64,000 bases of DNA from Karstenula rhodostoma CBS 690.94. Its lineage: Eukaryota; Ascomycota; Dothideomycetes; Pleosporales; Didymosphaeriaceae. Position 1 is the first letter of the stretch. Each line of letters begins with the position of its first letter. The DNA lies in NCBI GenBank assembly GCA_010093485.1, contig MU001494.1, positions 1,333,937 through 1,397,936 on the forward strand. The letters are read 5' to 3'. Both the position numbers and the translations under genes were made by a program. Below, piece by piece: positions 20,724 through 30,088 of the stretch. The notes beneath the pieces were generated by a model that saw only the letters and a program-made list of their open reading frames with translations, ran no database searches and was not told the DNA's origin.

Positions 20724-20859
20724 GGGCTGCACTGGGATTCGAACTGAGTACACCAGTTAGCCTTCTCCTCAGTTTAGACAATGGATTCGCGTACCCCAGG
20801 ATCTCCTGCATTCATGCTTTGACCCAAAGCAGGAATCTTCACCACTTGACCATACAGCC
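20724..20859 (-). tRNA. tRNA-Pro(UGG) with a 12-nt anticodon intron and a 51-nt T-arm insert
   Basis: The acceptor stem GGCTGTA/TGCAGCC, D-stem GTC/GAT, anticodon stem CCTGC/GCAGG and T-stem CTGGG/CCCAG all pair fully, counting G-U. The anticodon loop TTTGGGT gives UGG. A normal nuclear tRNA intron of 12 nt (20822-20811) follows position 37. In addition, 51 nt (20794-20744) separate T-stem residue 53 from the T-loop TTCGAAT. Removing both leaves a standard 73-nt tRNA. The A box TGGTCAAGTGG is perfect, and because the insert ends in AG the B box is rebuilt as AGTTCGAATCC, one mismatch from consensus. It is either a functional tRNA with a novel second intron or a recently interrupted pseudogene. 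A normal tRNA-Pro(UGG) with a different T-stem lies 0.7 kb away. Confidence 0.85.
20744..20794 (-). other. 51-nt GT-AG insert inside tRNA-Pro, spliceosomal-intron-like
   Basis: On the tRNA strand it begins GTACGC, carries GGCTAAC, and ends ACTCAG 14 nt after the presumed branch A. These are the donor, branch and acceptor of introns in neighbouring protein genes (for example the 51-nt intron at 20215-20265). It also forms a possible 7-bp stem, AACTGAG pairing with CTCAGTT, where the last two bases belong to the T-loop, so a structural role or a different processing route is possible. No target-site duplication longer than one G is visible. Confidence 0.7.
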
Positions 20860-21531
20860 GGCGGATTGCTTGATGAGTAGTCTTCTGCTCGAGAGATATA
20901 TGCACATGTCGTTTAATTGAACGCAAACGCAAAACGCGAAGAAATTGACAGTAATCAGATCATTGGCAGCGAGCGTGTATGCAGCGGAACGGACAGCAAA
21001 TGCGTAGAAAGCAAGAAAATGAGATTGACAGGGGCGATGCTGGGCGTGAGATACAGCGGCGTGCTTCGTTGCGGCGAGCTGCGTGGAAAAGATGACAGCT
21101 CTACGGGAGCGCAGCGTGTGTAACGTAGATATATGTAGTCTGCATGGGTTGGACGCAGAAAGCCGAGAGTCCGGGCAGGAGGCGGGCCAGGATTGCTTCC
21201 GACTTGGACGTACAAAGAATACTGATGAAGAAGGACGGCACAGCGCAGGCCCTAGTCGTTCTTCAGCATGCTGGAGTGCAAAGTATCGCGTTCCCAAGTG
21301 TAGAAACGAGCACAAACCTAGCTACTTTAGCAGTAACAAATATCCTACGCACCCTGGCACAATCACTCCTCCGACCTACAATATGTACGTACCAAAGAAA
21401 AAACACCCCCCTACTTCACGTCAAGGGTGGAAGAATGAGCAAAAAGAACCGCATTGTCGCCTTGCGGGACGGTAGGAAACATCCGGACGTCGTACAACGC
21501 TGTAGACACCCGTCCGACGGCGAAAAAGGAT
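20860..21531. other. Gap between two tRNA-Pro genes
   Basis: No protein gene is supported; frames up to 158 codons overlap each other on both strands without recognisable features. A T5 run on the minus strand (A5 at 21523-21527) lies about 5 nt beyond the 3' end of the second tRNA and is a good Pol III terminator. Confidence 0.55.
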
Positions 21532-21617
21532 GGGCTCCACCGCGATTCGAACGCGGGGCCTCCTGCAGCTTAGGATGCTAACCCAAAGCAGGAATCATAC
21601 CACTAGACCATGAAGCC
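21532..21617 (-). tRNA. tRNA-Pro(UGG) with 14-nt intron
   Basis: The acceptor stem GGCTTCA/TGGAGCC, anticodon stem CCTGC/GCAGG and T-stem CCGCG/CGCGG pair well; the anticodon loop TTTGGGT reads UGG. A 14-nt intron (21581-21568) follows position 37, the standard eukaryotic site. The A box TGGTCTAGTGG is perfect; the B box region reads GCGTTCGAATC, GTTCGAATC with a C in place of the leading G. The discriminator base is C. Its T-arm is uninterrupted, unlike its neighbour at 20724-20859. Confidence 0.95.
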
Positions 21618-23043
21618 GACGTTGAACTTGTATAGGCTCAAGTGTTTTGATGCAAGTGGAGCTTATTTTCATTTATATATAGTCAAAAAATGGTTTAGAG
21701 AGTGATGACCCCCCAAGCTTATAAGCAACAAAGATGAACAAGACGCTACCGAAGCCTGAGGGACGACGTGGCGTTACGCGAGTGGAGTTAGGGGCCGGTA
21801 GTACGGCCGAGCGGGTCGAACAGGCTGGGCACCAACTGGGCTCTGAACACCGCGTGTCTACTCCTCATCACATCACTCTACGTCCAGAATGTGCACAGAA
21901 TCTCGAGCTATTGATCCTCGGATAACTACTGCGAACGTATGATGGGTTAACTATAGAGGTTGTGGTGGATGGTCGTTCCACCTTGTGCGGCTCTGGTTCG
22001 CGACATAAGCGACCGACCCCAACAGTTCTGCCCGAGGAACCCCTGTGCCAAAGCGAGCCTCGCGTTGTCTTTGACTCGCGGCCCGCACCGTGCGTTTCTT
22101 ATAGAGGATTCATTGTGAGATATTTCGACCGCTGCGGGGTTCTTTAGAGTATGATTACCCGGGTAAGCAATAATCTTCTCGCGCGAGCTATACACTGACC
22201 TATCAAAAAGAAGACTTGCGAATGAATGCCGCCGCATCGAAGGAGACAACAAGGGCAATAAGTAGGAAATGATGTCCGCGCGGCCCGGCAAGCCATGTCG
22301 TATAGTGAGATGAACTTCGCATTAAAACACTACCACATCGGGTCTCAGATCGTATTTAGAAGGATGTCCGCTCAAGAACATATGCCCAGTCTTTACCGGC
22401 GCCGAACAGTTAACCCAGACACCGAGATAGGAAAAACTTCTCGCGTTGGGATAAGAAGCGTTAATATAACCTATAAGATTATTTAATACTAGAGTAACTC
22501 GCGCTCTAATCCGTATCTAGTTCTATGATGCAATTGTTTAGGTAGATATAGGAGAGGAGTTCTGGACATCGCTCGATCTGCTTTCGTCCCCCTCTGTGCT
22601 TCATTATCGTCGAATACCATAGGTACTGGTGCTGACTCTTCCTTCTCACGTACCAAAAGACCAGAATCTATTCGCACGTCGAGCCATACAACTATCCTGT
22701 CTGTATCTTGACCTGTTCGAATTTCTATGCAGGATTCCTCTAATGGGAAAACAGGCGATACATCCAAGTCAGCCGTTGGCTCGTATTACGGAACGGTGCG
22801 ACGCACAACGCCAAGGACTGATCTATTGTGATCTAGACCTAAAACTGCCATGATGGTAAGGAGTTCAATACAGGTTTCCATACAGTTATGTGGAGACTGC
22901 TCACATTCGGATCTCGGGTGATCGCCTTCCGCTGTGTGTTGAAGAATAGAGTCACGTCGTTAGCTTTATGGCTGTAGGCAGTTATCGTAGAACAGGTTTA
23001 CCCACCTGTGAGTCAATTCCGGCTTAGGTCATTTGACAACACG

Positions 23044-23210
23044 ATGGCAACAGGTGGTGCAGTAATTATTGAGCGCTCCAATGATAACTAATACCTTGCC
23101 ACCCTAATTCTACTAGAGGAGAACAGATCTCGCAGGGAATATAGGGTGCCAGCTAATCGCGTTAAGCTTAGACCAGCGCTCAATAATTATTGCAACACCT
23201 GTTGATGGCA
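23044..23210. mobile_element. MITE-like element with 29-bp imperfect terminal inverted repeats
   Basis: The left arm AACAGGTGGTGCAGTAATTA (continuing TTGAGCGCT) reappears as the reverse complement at the right end (about 23175-23204) with two mismatches in 29 bp. Arms are about 100 bp apart and the interior has no coding capacity. This is the shape of a miniature inverted-repeat transposable element; no clear target duplication was identified. Confidence 0.6.
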
Positions 23211-23316
23211 AACTACTACCATCACCCAGTAAATTCTCGATTTACCGTTTGTTTGTTCTGTGCTTGGCCAAAGCAGTATAGTATTTGATGTGCATCGCAC
23301 TTTACGACCACTGTGT

Positions 23317-23386
23317 GGTTTTCTGATTGTTGACTCAAACTACAAAGTAGTGTCCCGTAAAGTGATAGACAAATATAGACATAGAC
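23317..23386 (+). repeat. Dispersed repeat copy B (pairs with 967-1036)
   Basis: Four differences over 70 bp from copy A. A degenerate inverted pair frames it here: CACTTTACG upstream (about 23299-23307) and its complement CGTAAAGTG at 23356-23364 within the copy. This suggests a transposon terminus or a fold-back element. Confidence 0.7.
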
Positions 23387-24020
23387 TGCCGTCCAAAAGT
23401 GATACAAAAGGAAGCGTTGTGAGTGGATAAACATGTTAGATAAGCAAGCAAGGCTTGGCGGCTCGCCACGAGATACCCTCAAGATGATTGCGCGATAGAA
23501 AACCATAAAAGGATTAAGCGCATGCTGCTTGGTACTTGTGAGCAACCGACGTGGAATGGAGAATGCAAAGTGATGGTCAACATTGAGTCGAAAACGAGTG
23601 GGGATTGCTGCGATCTCGGTAGAACGTGAAACAAGACATGCGTACATTGGTTCAACTTGGGCCCACAAAGGTCCCCGCCTCGACATACATGTAACCTGCG
23701 TCGGTTGTGACTTCAAGCTGGCGTTTACCAGACCTACGGTAACGGACCGCTCTGTTGCCGGTATCCGGCAACACCATCTTCGTTTTCAGAATGTTTGCCA
23801 GCCAATAGCGAGCAAGAAATCCCGAGGACACTCCGAGCAATACTTCAGAACCCTGACGTACAAAGCTACCAGACACCGTATTGCGCGTATTGGGTTTCGT
23901 GTCTACAGCTGTGCGATCCACATGTGCAAGCATCCAGGTCTGCACAAGAGGTGGGGTAAGAGGTGGGATATGACCACATGAACTAGGATATGATACCCGT
24001 TTGCAATATCGTAGAAAGGG

Positions 24021-24029
24021 TATATAAAT
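24021..24029 (+). promoter_or_regulatory. TATA box of the P450 gene
   Basis: TATATAAAT lies 97 bp before the ATG at 24118, a normal distance for a fungal TATA promoter. It supports the chosen start. Confidence 0.55.
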
Positions 24030-24117
24030 GCCTTGATACCTCGAGACAAAAGAATAAACACACCGAGCGACCTGGCAATCAGTATACCTAGTTGGCACTT
24101 CACTGCATCGTTACATT

Positions 24118-25691
24118 ATGGGACTCTTGAACGTGATTCCCGACACTGTCGGAGGGTACATCTTTGGCCTAATTTTAACAGTAAGTTACGCTGACCAAGT
24201 CCATCGTTTCTCTGCTAAGTTATCTCAGAGCATGATTTATCTCGGCGTCAATATAGTGTACAGGCTTTACTTCCATCCTCTCGCAAAATTCCCAGGACCC
24301 AAATTCGCTGCCATAAGCATTGTATGGCATCGGTTTCTCTCCACTTTCGCCGTGCTGATTCTAAACAGCTGTGGTATGTCTTCCACTGGACCAGTGGTGA
24401 CTGGCCGCATCATCTAGCCAAAGCGCATCGAAAGTACGGAGACGTTGTTCGCACTGGACCTAACGAGCTTTCGTTCGCGTCGGCGGAGTCTTGGAAAGAC
24501 ATTTACGGCCACACGGGCAAGGGAAGGCGATCGTTTCTCAAGTCAAACTTCTACGACTCCGACAAACAAAAAAGCATAGTCACCGCCCGTGATCCAATCG
24601 AGCACAGCATACAGCGGAAATCACTGTCGGCAGCGTTCAGCGCGAAGGCTCTCCGGGACCAAGAGGACGTTGTGCATCAGTACGTCGACATGTTCATTGC
24701 GCAGATCGGGAAGCTTGGTGGCGCCGCCACTAAAGGTGTCAATGTCCCCGAAGCTTTCAACTGGCTTACCTTCGACATCATTGGCGACCTCACGTTCGGC
24801 GAGTCGTTTGACGCCGTCAAAGATGGAAAGACACACCCTTGGGTCTCGGTCATCGTGGAATCTGCATTTTGGGGAAGCGTTCTCGATTTGCGCAGACAAG
24901 TCCCGCTGTTGAATCTCGTTATTCCGTTCCTCGTCGACAGGGACCTTGCCAAGGGTTATGAGATGCACAACCAGCTCACCAAGGAAAAGACAGAGAAGAG
25001 AGTCCAGCAGAAGGACACCATTACCAGGGAAGACTTCTTCAAGTCCATACTGTCAAAGGGTGATTGGACCCAAGGCAAGCTTGAGGCTAACGCTGAGTTG
25101 TTGATTATCGCTGGGTCAGAGACAACAGCCACGACTCTGTCTGGCCTTGCATACTTCTTGTCGAAATATCCCCACTGCATGGCTGAGCTGCGGAAGGAGA
25201 TCGCGAGTGCATTCAGTTCGTACGAAGAAATCAATGGGGATGCAACTGCCAAACTTCCCTACCTCCAAGCTGTCATTGAGGAGGGACTTCGGATGTATCC
25301 CCCCGTAGCTTTCGGACTCCCTCGAGTCTCCCCAGGCGAGATGGTCTCTGGTCACTATGTCCCTGCTGGAACGCTTGTCTCGACGCAGAGCTGGGCCACT
25401 AAGCACGACCCCAGGTACTGGCACGACCCCGACACCTTTCTACCGGAACGCTGGATCGGAGATGGGTTCGGCGACCAAAAGAAGGCTTTCAATCCGTTTT
25501 CGCTGGGCCCGAGAGCTTGCCTCGGCATCAACTTGGCGTACCTAGAGTTGAGGATCATATTGGCCAAGTTGGTGTGGGCCTACGAGGAGTGGGAGCTGGT
25601 TGACAAGGATATTGACTGGGTTCAGGATAATAAGATGTTTCTGCTGTGGAAGAAGCCGGAGATGAAGATGAGGTTCCATCCTCGCGCGTAG
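24118..25691 (+). CDS. Cytochrome P450 monooxygenase, about 492 aa
   Basis: This is an ER-bound haem monooxygenase. Exons are 24118-24180, 24229-24321 and 24369-25691; both introns (48 nt, GTAAGT..CTCAG; 47 nt, GTATGG..CTAAACAG) are in phase 0 and close the frame. The short N-terminus gives a membrane anchor, then Y-F-H-P-L-A-K-F-P-G-P-K. Expected motifs follow: W-T-S-G-D-W-P, the I-helix A-G-S-E-T-T near 300, the E-x-x-R helix in E-E-G-L-R-M-Y-P-P, and the haem loop F-S-L-G-P-R-A-C-L-G with the ligand Cys near 435. The overall pattern is that of fungal secondary-metabolism P450s related to isotrichodermin C-15 hydroxylase-like enzymes; the substrate is unknown. No biosynthetic core gene is adjacent, and its left flank is repeat-bearing. 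Confidence 0.92.
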
Positions 25692-26014
25692 GTCAAAGTA
25701 TGATGGCGGATGTAACGCTCAAAGCCTGGAATTCGTCTTCGATTACGTATGTATGATGGTACAATTGATGGCATTGGATGTTTGGCGTTGAGATCGAATA
25801 TAGTTAGCATGCGACTAGTCCAAGATAGTATTAGCCTCCCAAGAGGAACGTTCTCCTCTCGCAGGCAGCGATCAATCCTACACAGACGAAGTCTGCATCA
25901 ATCGAGATTTGTCCCTCAAAACAGATTCCCCGATATCGCAGTATCGCTTATCTTGCGAGTAATCCGAAGACAACGACCTTATGATCTAGCTACCACATAT
26001 GTTATCAGTTAACG
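25692..26014. other. Short intergenic region (P450 / F-box-like)
   Basis: 323 bp holding the P450 terminator region and the upstream region of the next gene. Nothing specific was recognised. Confidence 0.5.
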
Positions 26015-27466
26015 ATGATCCCCGCTATCAGCTCCTTGCCGGACGAACTGCTGATTACCATCATTGAATTCGCAGTCTTCGAGGCAGTCTCTACAGACCG
26101 CAAAACCTGTTCGGAATGTGCGGCTATTCCAAACAGCAGAGTCGTGAAGGCTCTTTCGCAGGTGTCCCGCCGTTTCTGTCAGATCGCGCAGCCATATCTT
26201 TTTCATGCTGCACGCGCACAACACGACGGTAGTGAACTTACCTATTCAATAAATTCCATGGCAAAGCTTCGGGAAACGCTTGAGTCGCGAGAAGCGATGT
26301 GTTCGCGCGTCAGAGTGCTGAACATTTATGTTACTCCCTATACCGCCCATAAAGATCTGGAAGCCGCCAAACATATCCTCAGACGGCTTGCCAGACCAAA
26401 TTGCTTGATGTTAGAAGCTGGAAAGTGGTCGCACACACGTCAAGGTCGTGCGCTAAGGATGGCGGTGGTCAATGCTGCCAGTCAATGGGCAACTGGCGTG
26501 AGGCATGTTCAAGTGGCAGGAAGACTTGATAGTATCTCTCAACTACTCGAATGCAGATGGAGAGACCTAGTACGCTTGGACTTGAGAGAAGTGGATTTGT
26601 ACTCATCACAGGAAGATGAGACGTTTGTGCGTATTTCCAAACCATCACATAGTGCTGTCCTCTGACCAGGCTTCGGATAGGAAACCGGTACCTATGGTAA
26701 TGCATCTTTCACCGCACTTTCTCTGAAAGACTGCACACTTCCACCCGATGCGATTGAAGCCCTCGTGAGGTGGTCTGGAAAGCTCGAACGCTTCTCATTC
26801 ATCAAATCAAAAATGCACTCAACGGCCCTGGGCTGGCATCCTAGCTTCCTGCCCATGCTCAAGCATCAATCCTCGACGCTTCGCACCATCGAACTCTGCT
26901 GCGGGAACGACTTTGGATTCAATGAACCTATCTTCGACGCCAGCCTTTTCCCCAACCTGACGCATGTGCGCCTCTCGTCCTGCAGAGACACCAAAGTCCT
27001 AGGACCCAGCGTCACACACTTCACCTGGGACTTATCGACGCAGCAACCCTACTCTAACGCCGGCGGAATTAGAGCTGAAGACCGCGAAGACTGGTCTCAA
27101 TTTGGCATGCGGGAAGAAGCATGTCTGCGTAGCATCGCCACCGCAGCCGTGGCTCAAGACGCCGCTCTCCGGACCATACACATCGCGTTCAATCCGTACT
27201 ACGACGAGCGTGAGGCGCCGAACCCATGGAACCATTACAATACCTTGTCGGCGTGGTATCCGTGGGAGTTGATGGAGCGCGTCAGGGACGAGGTGCTGAG
27301 ACCCAGTGGGAGGGAGCTGACGTACTCCAAGCCGCCGTTCGAGTCGAAAGAGGCGTGGCAAAGGGACTTTGCGGCCGCGGTAAAGCAGCGCGAGAACTTA
27401 CTCAAGCGGTCGATCGTGGAAGCCCAGGCCCAGGAGCGCGAGTTGCGAAGGCGCGGACATCGCTGA
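26015..27466 (+). CDS. F-box-like / leucine-rich protein, about 465 aa
   Basis: Exons are 26015-26626 and 26681-27466; the 54-nt intron (GTGCGT..CTGACC..GGATAG) is phase 0 and joins the two frames. The N-terminus S-L-P-D-E-L-L-I-T-I-I-E-F-A-V followed by the S-Q-V-S-R-R-F segment is a typical fungal F-box helix pair, which would dock Skp1 in an SCF ubiquitin ligase. The rest has scattered leucine-rich stretches (S-L-K-D-C-T-L-P-P; L-T-H-V-R-L-S-S-C) as in F-box proteins with degenerate LRRs, and a charged C-terminal helix. Such genes are abundant and variable in filamentous fungi. The substrate is unknown. Confidence 0.75.
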
Positions 27467-27895
27467 GGAAATGGGGGGTTTGGGTGTACCCAGGATCAGC
27501 AATGCAGTGCCCCTACGTTTATAGTCAGCTGTCTTGTGAGCTTTCTTCGGTATCATGAAGACTTGATACCAAGCCACAGCCACGTTGTTCATCGAGTCGC
27601 TTCATTGTCCAGAAGACTTCTATCGTGTGCACGGATAACTGCTCGACGTATGTTCCCCATCCCAACACCTCTATCGGCAGAAACAGCAACAGCTTCAATG
27701 GCAATGTTCACCCAATAAGTATGATTCCAGATATCATTCTCTAATCCAGCCTGCCTAATGCGTGCATAATGGTATCAGTTGCACGAAACACCTCGATACT
27801 CCATCCGTGTCTTCGGCCTGCGCAATGTAAACACCAGACTCCAATCCATACTAGTACAAAAACATCCGCGCTCAAGCTTTTTTCGGAAGGCCAAC
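27467..27895. other. Intergenic region, convergent 3' ends
   Basis: 429 bp between the stop codons of the F-box-like gene (plus) and the SWP73 gene (minus). No gene or RNA recognised. Confidence 0.5.
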
Positions 27896-29528
27896 CTAAT
27901 GCGCCTTCGGAATGCTCTGGCGCGCCAACCACAACGCCACGCTCTCTCTCGCGGTCTCGGTTCCCCAGACACTGTCTGCACCCCCACGCTTCCATTCCTC
28001 GCCCGAAGCATCCTCGCCGCCTCCACGCGCAGCATCTCCCATAATGACTTCGAGATCGCGTTTCTGCGACGAGAACCAGCGTTTGACAAAGGCGACAGGA
28101 TCCGTTGCCATGCTGGTCCAAAAAGCGTGCTTGGCCTTGGATCGGCTGAGAGCGCTTATGAGGAGCACGATCTGGTCGTCGATGTTGTGGATCTGCTGGA
28201 GCGTCTCGGTGCTCTGTTTGGATCGGAGGATGCTGTGCAGAAGTGGCTGAAGGGGATCATCCAGGGCGACCTGCACGTCGTAAATAGTGGGTTCGGAGGG
28301 CTGCTTGCCAGAGTCGGGAGATGGCGCAAGGTATTCTTTGTCTACGCGAATGGTGTACTGCAATTGCACGGGAGGGAGGGTGGTGAGGTGGGGCTTGATA
28401 AGCTGCGGGAGGTTGGGGAAGTAGAAGGAGTCTGCGCCGTTGAAGAGGGCCTTGAGCTTGGAGTCGCAGGCAAATTTGCGCTCGTCGTCGTCTTGTTGGA
28501 GGTTCTGCGAGCGCGCATATTCCCACACGCCCATCAGCACGCCAGCACGGTCCTCCTCGTCGGTGTCCAAAAGCTCGGCCATGGGCTTGCTCAGGCGGAA
28601 GATGTCCGGGTTTTGGTGTCGCTGGAGATTGATGGTGATGTTGATGTTCTCGTCGCCCTTGCGCTCGAACTCGATCTGGCTGAAGGGGTTGTCCTGCGGC
28701 TGGGCGCCGTCCGGCCGCTTCCACTCAATCTGCGTGAAGTTGTCGGGCTGCAGGCTCTTGGCGCGATCGAAGTCGATGGTCACGGACGTGAAGAACTGGG
28801 AGAAGGGCTTGGGTGTTTCCGGCGAGTCTGCTTTCTTCTCGCCCTCTGTGCCATCCTCGTCCATCGCATCCGGGTCCTTGTCGTCGTCGTCCTCTTCCAG
28901 GCCCTCGTCGCTGCTCTCGTCAAGCAGGCGACCCTGGATCTTGACGCGGTACGTCGCATTGGTGTCGCTCTCGAAGTCGAAGGCGTCGGCGTCCATGCTG
29001 CCGTTCTGCCAGGGCTGGTTTTCGGCCGTGTTTGAGATCCAGATGCGCATGGTGCCGGTGCGGCCGCTGCGCGAGTGGTAGACGGAGTCGGAGGCCTCGA
29101 GCTTTTTGCGCATCATGGTCGCGTCGAGGGTGCGCTCGACGTCGCGCAGCTCCTTGTAGCGGGCGACGCCGTCGCCGATGCAGATGTCATCGACGCCCTC
29201 GGGCACGTTCTTGTTGGTGGGCGTCTTAGCCATGCGGCGCAGACGGTCGCGCTTCGCCTGCTCGGCGCCCTGCTGCTGGATCATCTGGGCATTGGTGTGG
29301 TGCGGCGGCGGCGGCGGCTGCGACGGGTACTGGGCTGGCTGTGCGATAGGGGCTGGTTTGCGGAACATGTGCTCCAGGTCAGCCTTCCTGATCATGGTGG
29401 GTGCAGGCAGGGCGGGCGTGGGTGTGCTGGTACGTACCGGGCCCTCGCCGTGCGGGCGGCGGAGCGTGGTGTGCCGCTTGGGCAGCAGCGAGCGGGTAGT
29501 TCCGCCCGTACTGCGGTTGCGGTTGCAT
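27896..29528 (-). CDS. SWI/SNF-RSC subunit, SWP73/Rsc6/Ssr3 (BAF60) family, about 515 aa
   Basis: This is a chromatin-remodelling complex subunit. The open frame extends to 29905, but its upstream part reads as nonsense. A better model starts at the ATG at 29528 (M-Q-P-Q-P-Q-Y-G-R-N-Y-P), with exon 29528-29438, an 85-nt intron (GTACGT, GGCTGACC, CCAG), and exon 29352-27896; the frame closes. A Gln/Pro-rich N-terminus leads to the conserved K-T-P-T-N-K-N-V-P-E-G-V-D-D-I and Y-K-E-L-R-D-V-E-R-x-L-D-A-T-M-M-R-K-K motifs. Two acidic stretches follow. A SWIB/MDM2-like domain (about 280-370: R-L-S-K-P-M-A-E-L-L-D ... G-V-L-M-G-V-W-E-Y-A-R) matches the BAF60 family. The C-terminal helical part is also typical. 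The nuclear role is inferred from the family. Confidence 0.9.
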
Positions 29529-30088
29529 GGCTGCGCGTGCGATGGCAGGTGCGATGGAATGGCCACGAAGAACGGGTTCGCGATGCCCAAGCCGGTGAAA
29601 GACGATTGAGGTCCAGCGCAGGGACGTGCTTTTTGGAGACGCGTCTGTCGCAACGCTGCAGGGCTGAACTGGGCGGCGGGCGAATCACGCCCCTTTTCCC
29701 AGCCCCGCCATCGGCTGGCCTGCCCCGCGACCACCTGCGACACCTCGTCCCCGTCGTCCCCGTCGTCGACACCATCCGCCGCGGCCCAGAGACGCGCAGC
29801 AACCGACGCGGGCGCGGGCGCGAGAGAGCACTGCGCGAGCCAATTCACCGCTTCGCTCATTCCGATGATGCTTGGCTGTACGCGACCACTTCCATGTCCA
29901 CTCACTTGGCGTCATCCATGGATCAATGCCCATCTCATCGCCTCCCACTCCTGCCTTCACGCTCGCATCTCTAGCCACATCATCTTCTGCATTGCACGAC
30001 AGATTCCAGAAAGGGACAGAGCCGCGCCTACATGCTCGAGACGGATCGTTGATCGTAGCATCCGAGGCTACTCGGGACGTTGCCCATC
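29529..30088. promoter_or_regulatory. Divergent promoter region, SWP73 / amidohydrolase
   Basis: 560 bp between the two start codons. GC-rich and without a clear TATA box. Frames crossing it from the SWP73 side are not believed to be coding. Confidence 0.5.

Larger units (their letters stand above)
21618..24117. other. Gene-free stretch with transposon-like relics
   Basis: About 2.5 kb without a convincing gene. It contains a MITE-like inverted-repeat element (about 23040-23213) and a second copy of the dispersed repeat (23317-23386) with an inverted pair beside it. Frames of up to 164 codons have no recognisable domains. The P450 gene promoter lies at the right end. Confidence 0.6.

Noticed and set aside
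22489..22767. 92-codon minus-strand frame as a retrotransposon gag/pol remnant
   Set aside because: No reverse transcriptase, integrase or zinc-knuckle motif visible, so the family cannot be supported.
29529..29905. Extension of the SWP73 frame to an upstream Met at 29905
   Set aside because: The extra 126 or so residues look random and use a different frame from the Gln/Pro-rich N-terminus M-Q-P-Q-P-Q-Y-G that a GTACGT..CTGACC..CCAG intron joins perfectly to the conserved body.
27779..29974. 418- and 299-codon frames antisense to SWP73
   Set aside because: Shadows of the real gene on the opposite strand with Leu/Val/Gly-biased composition.
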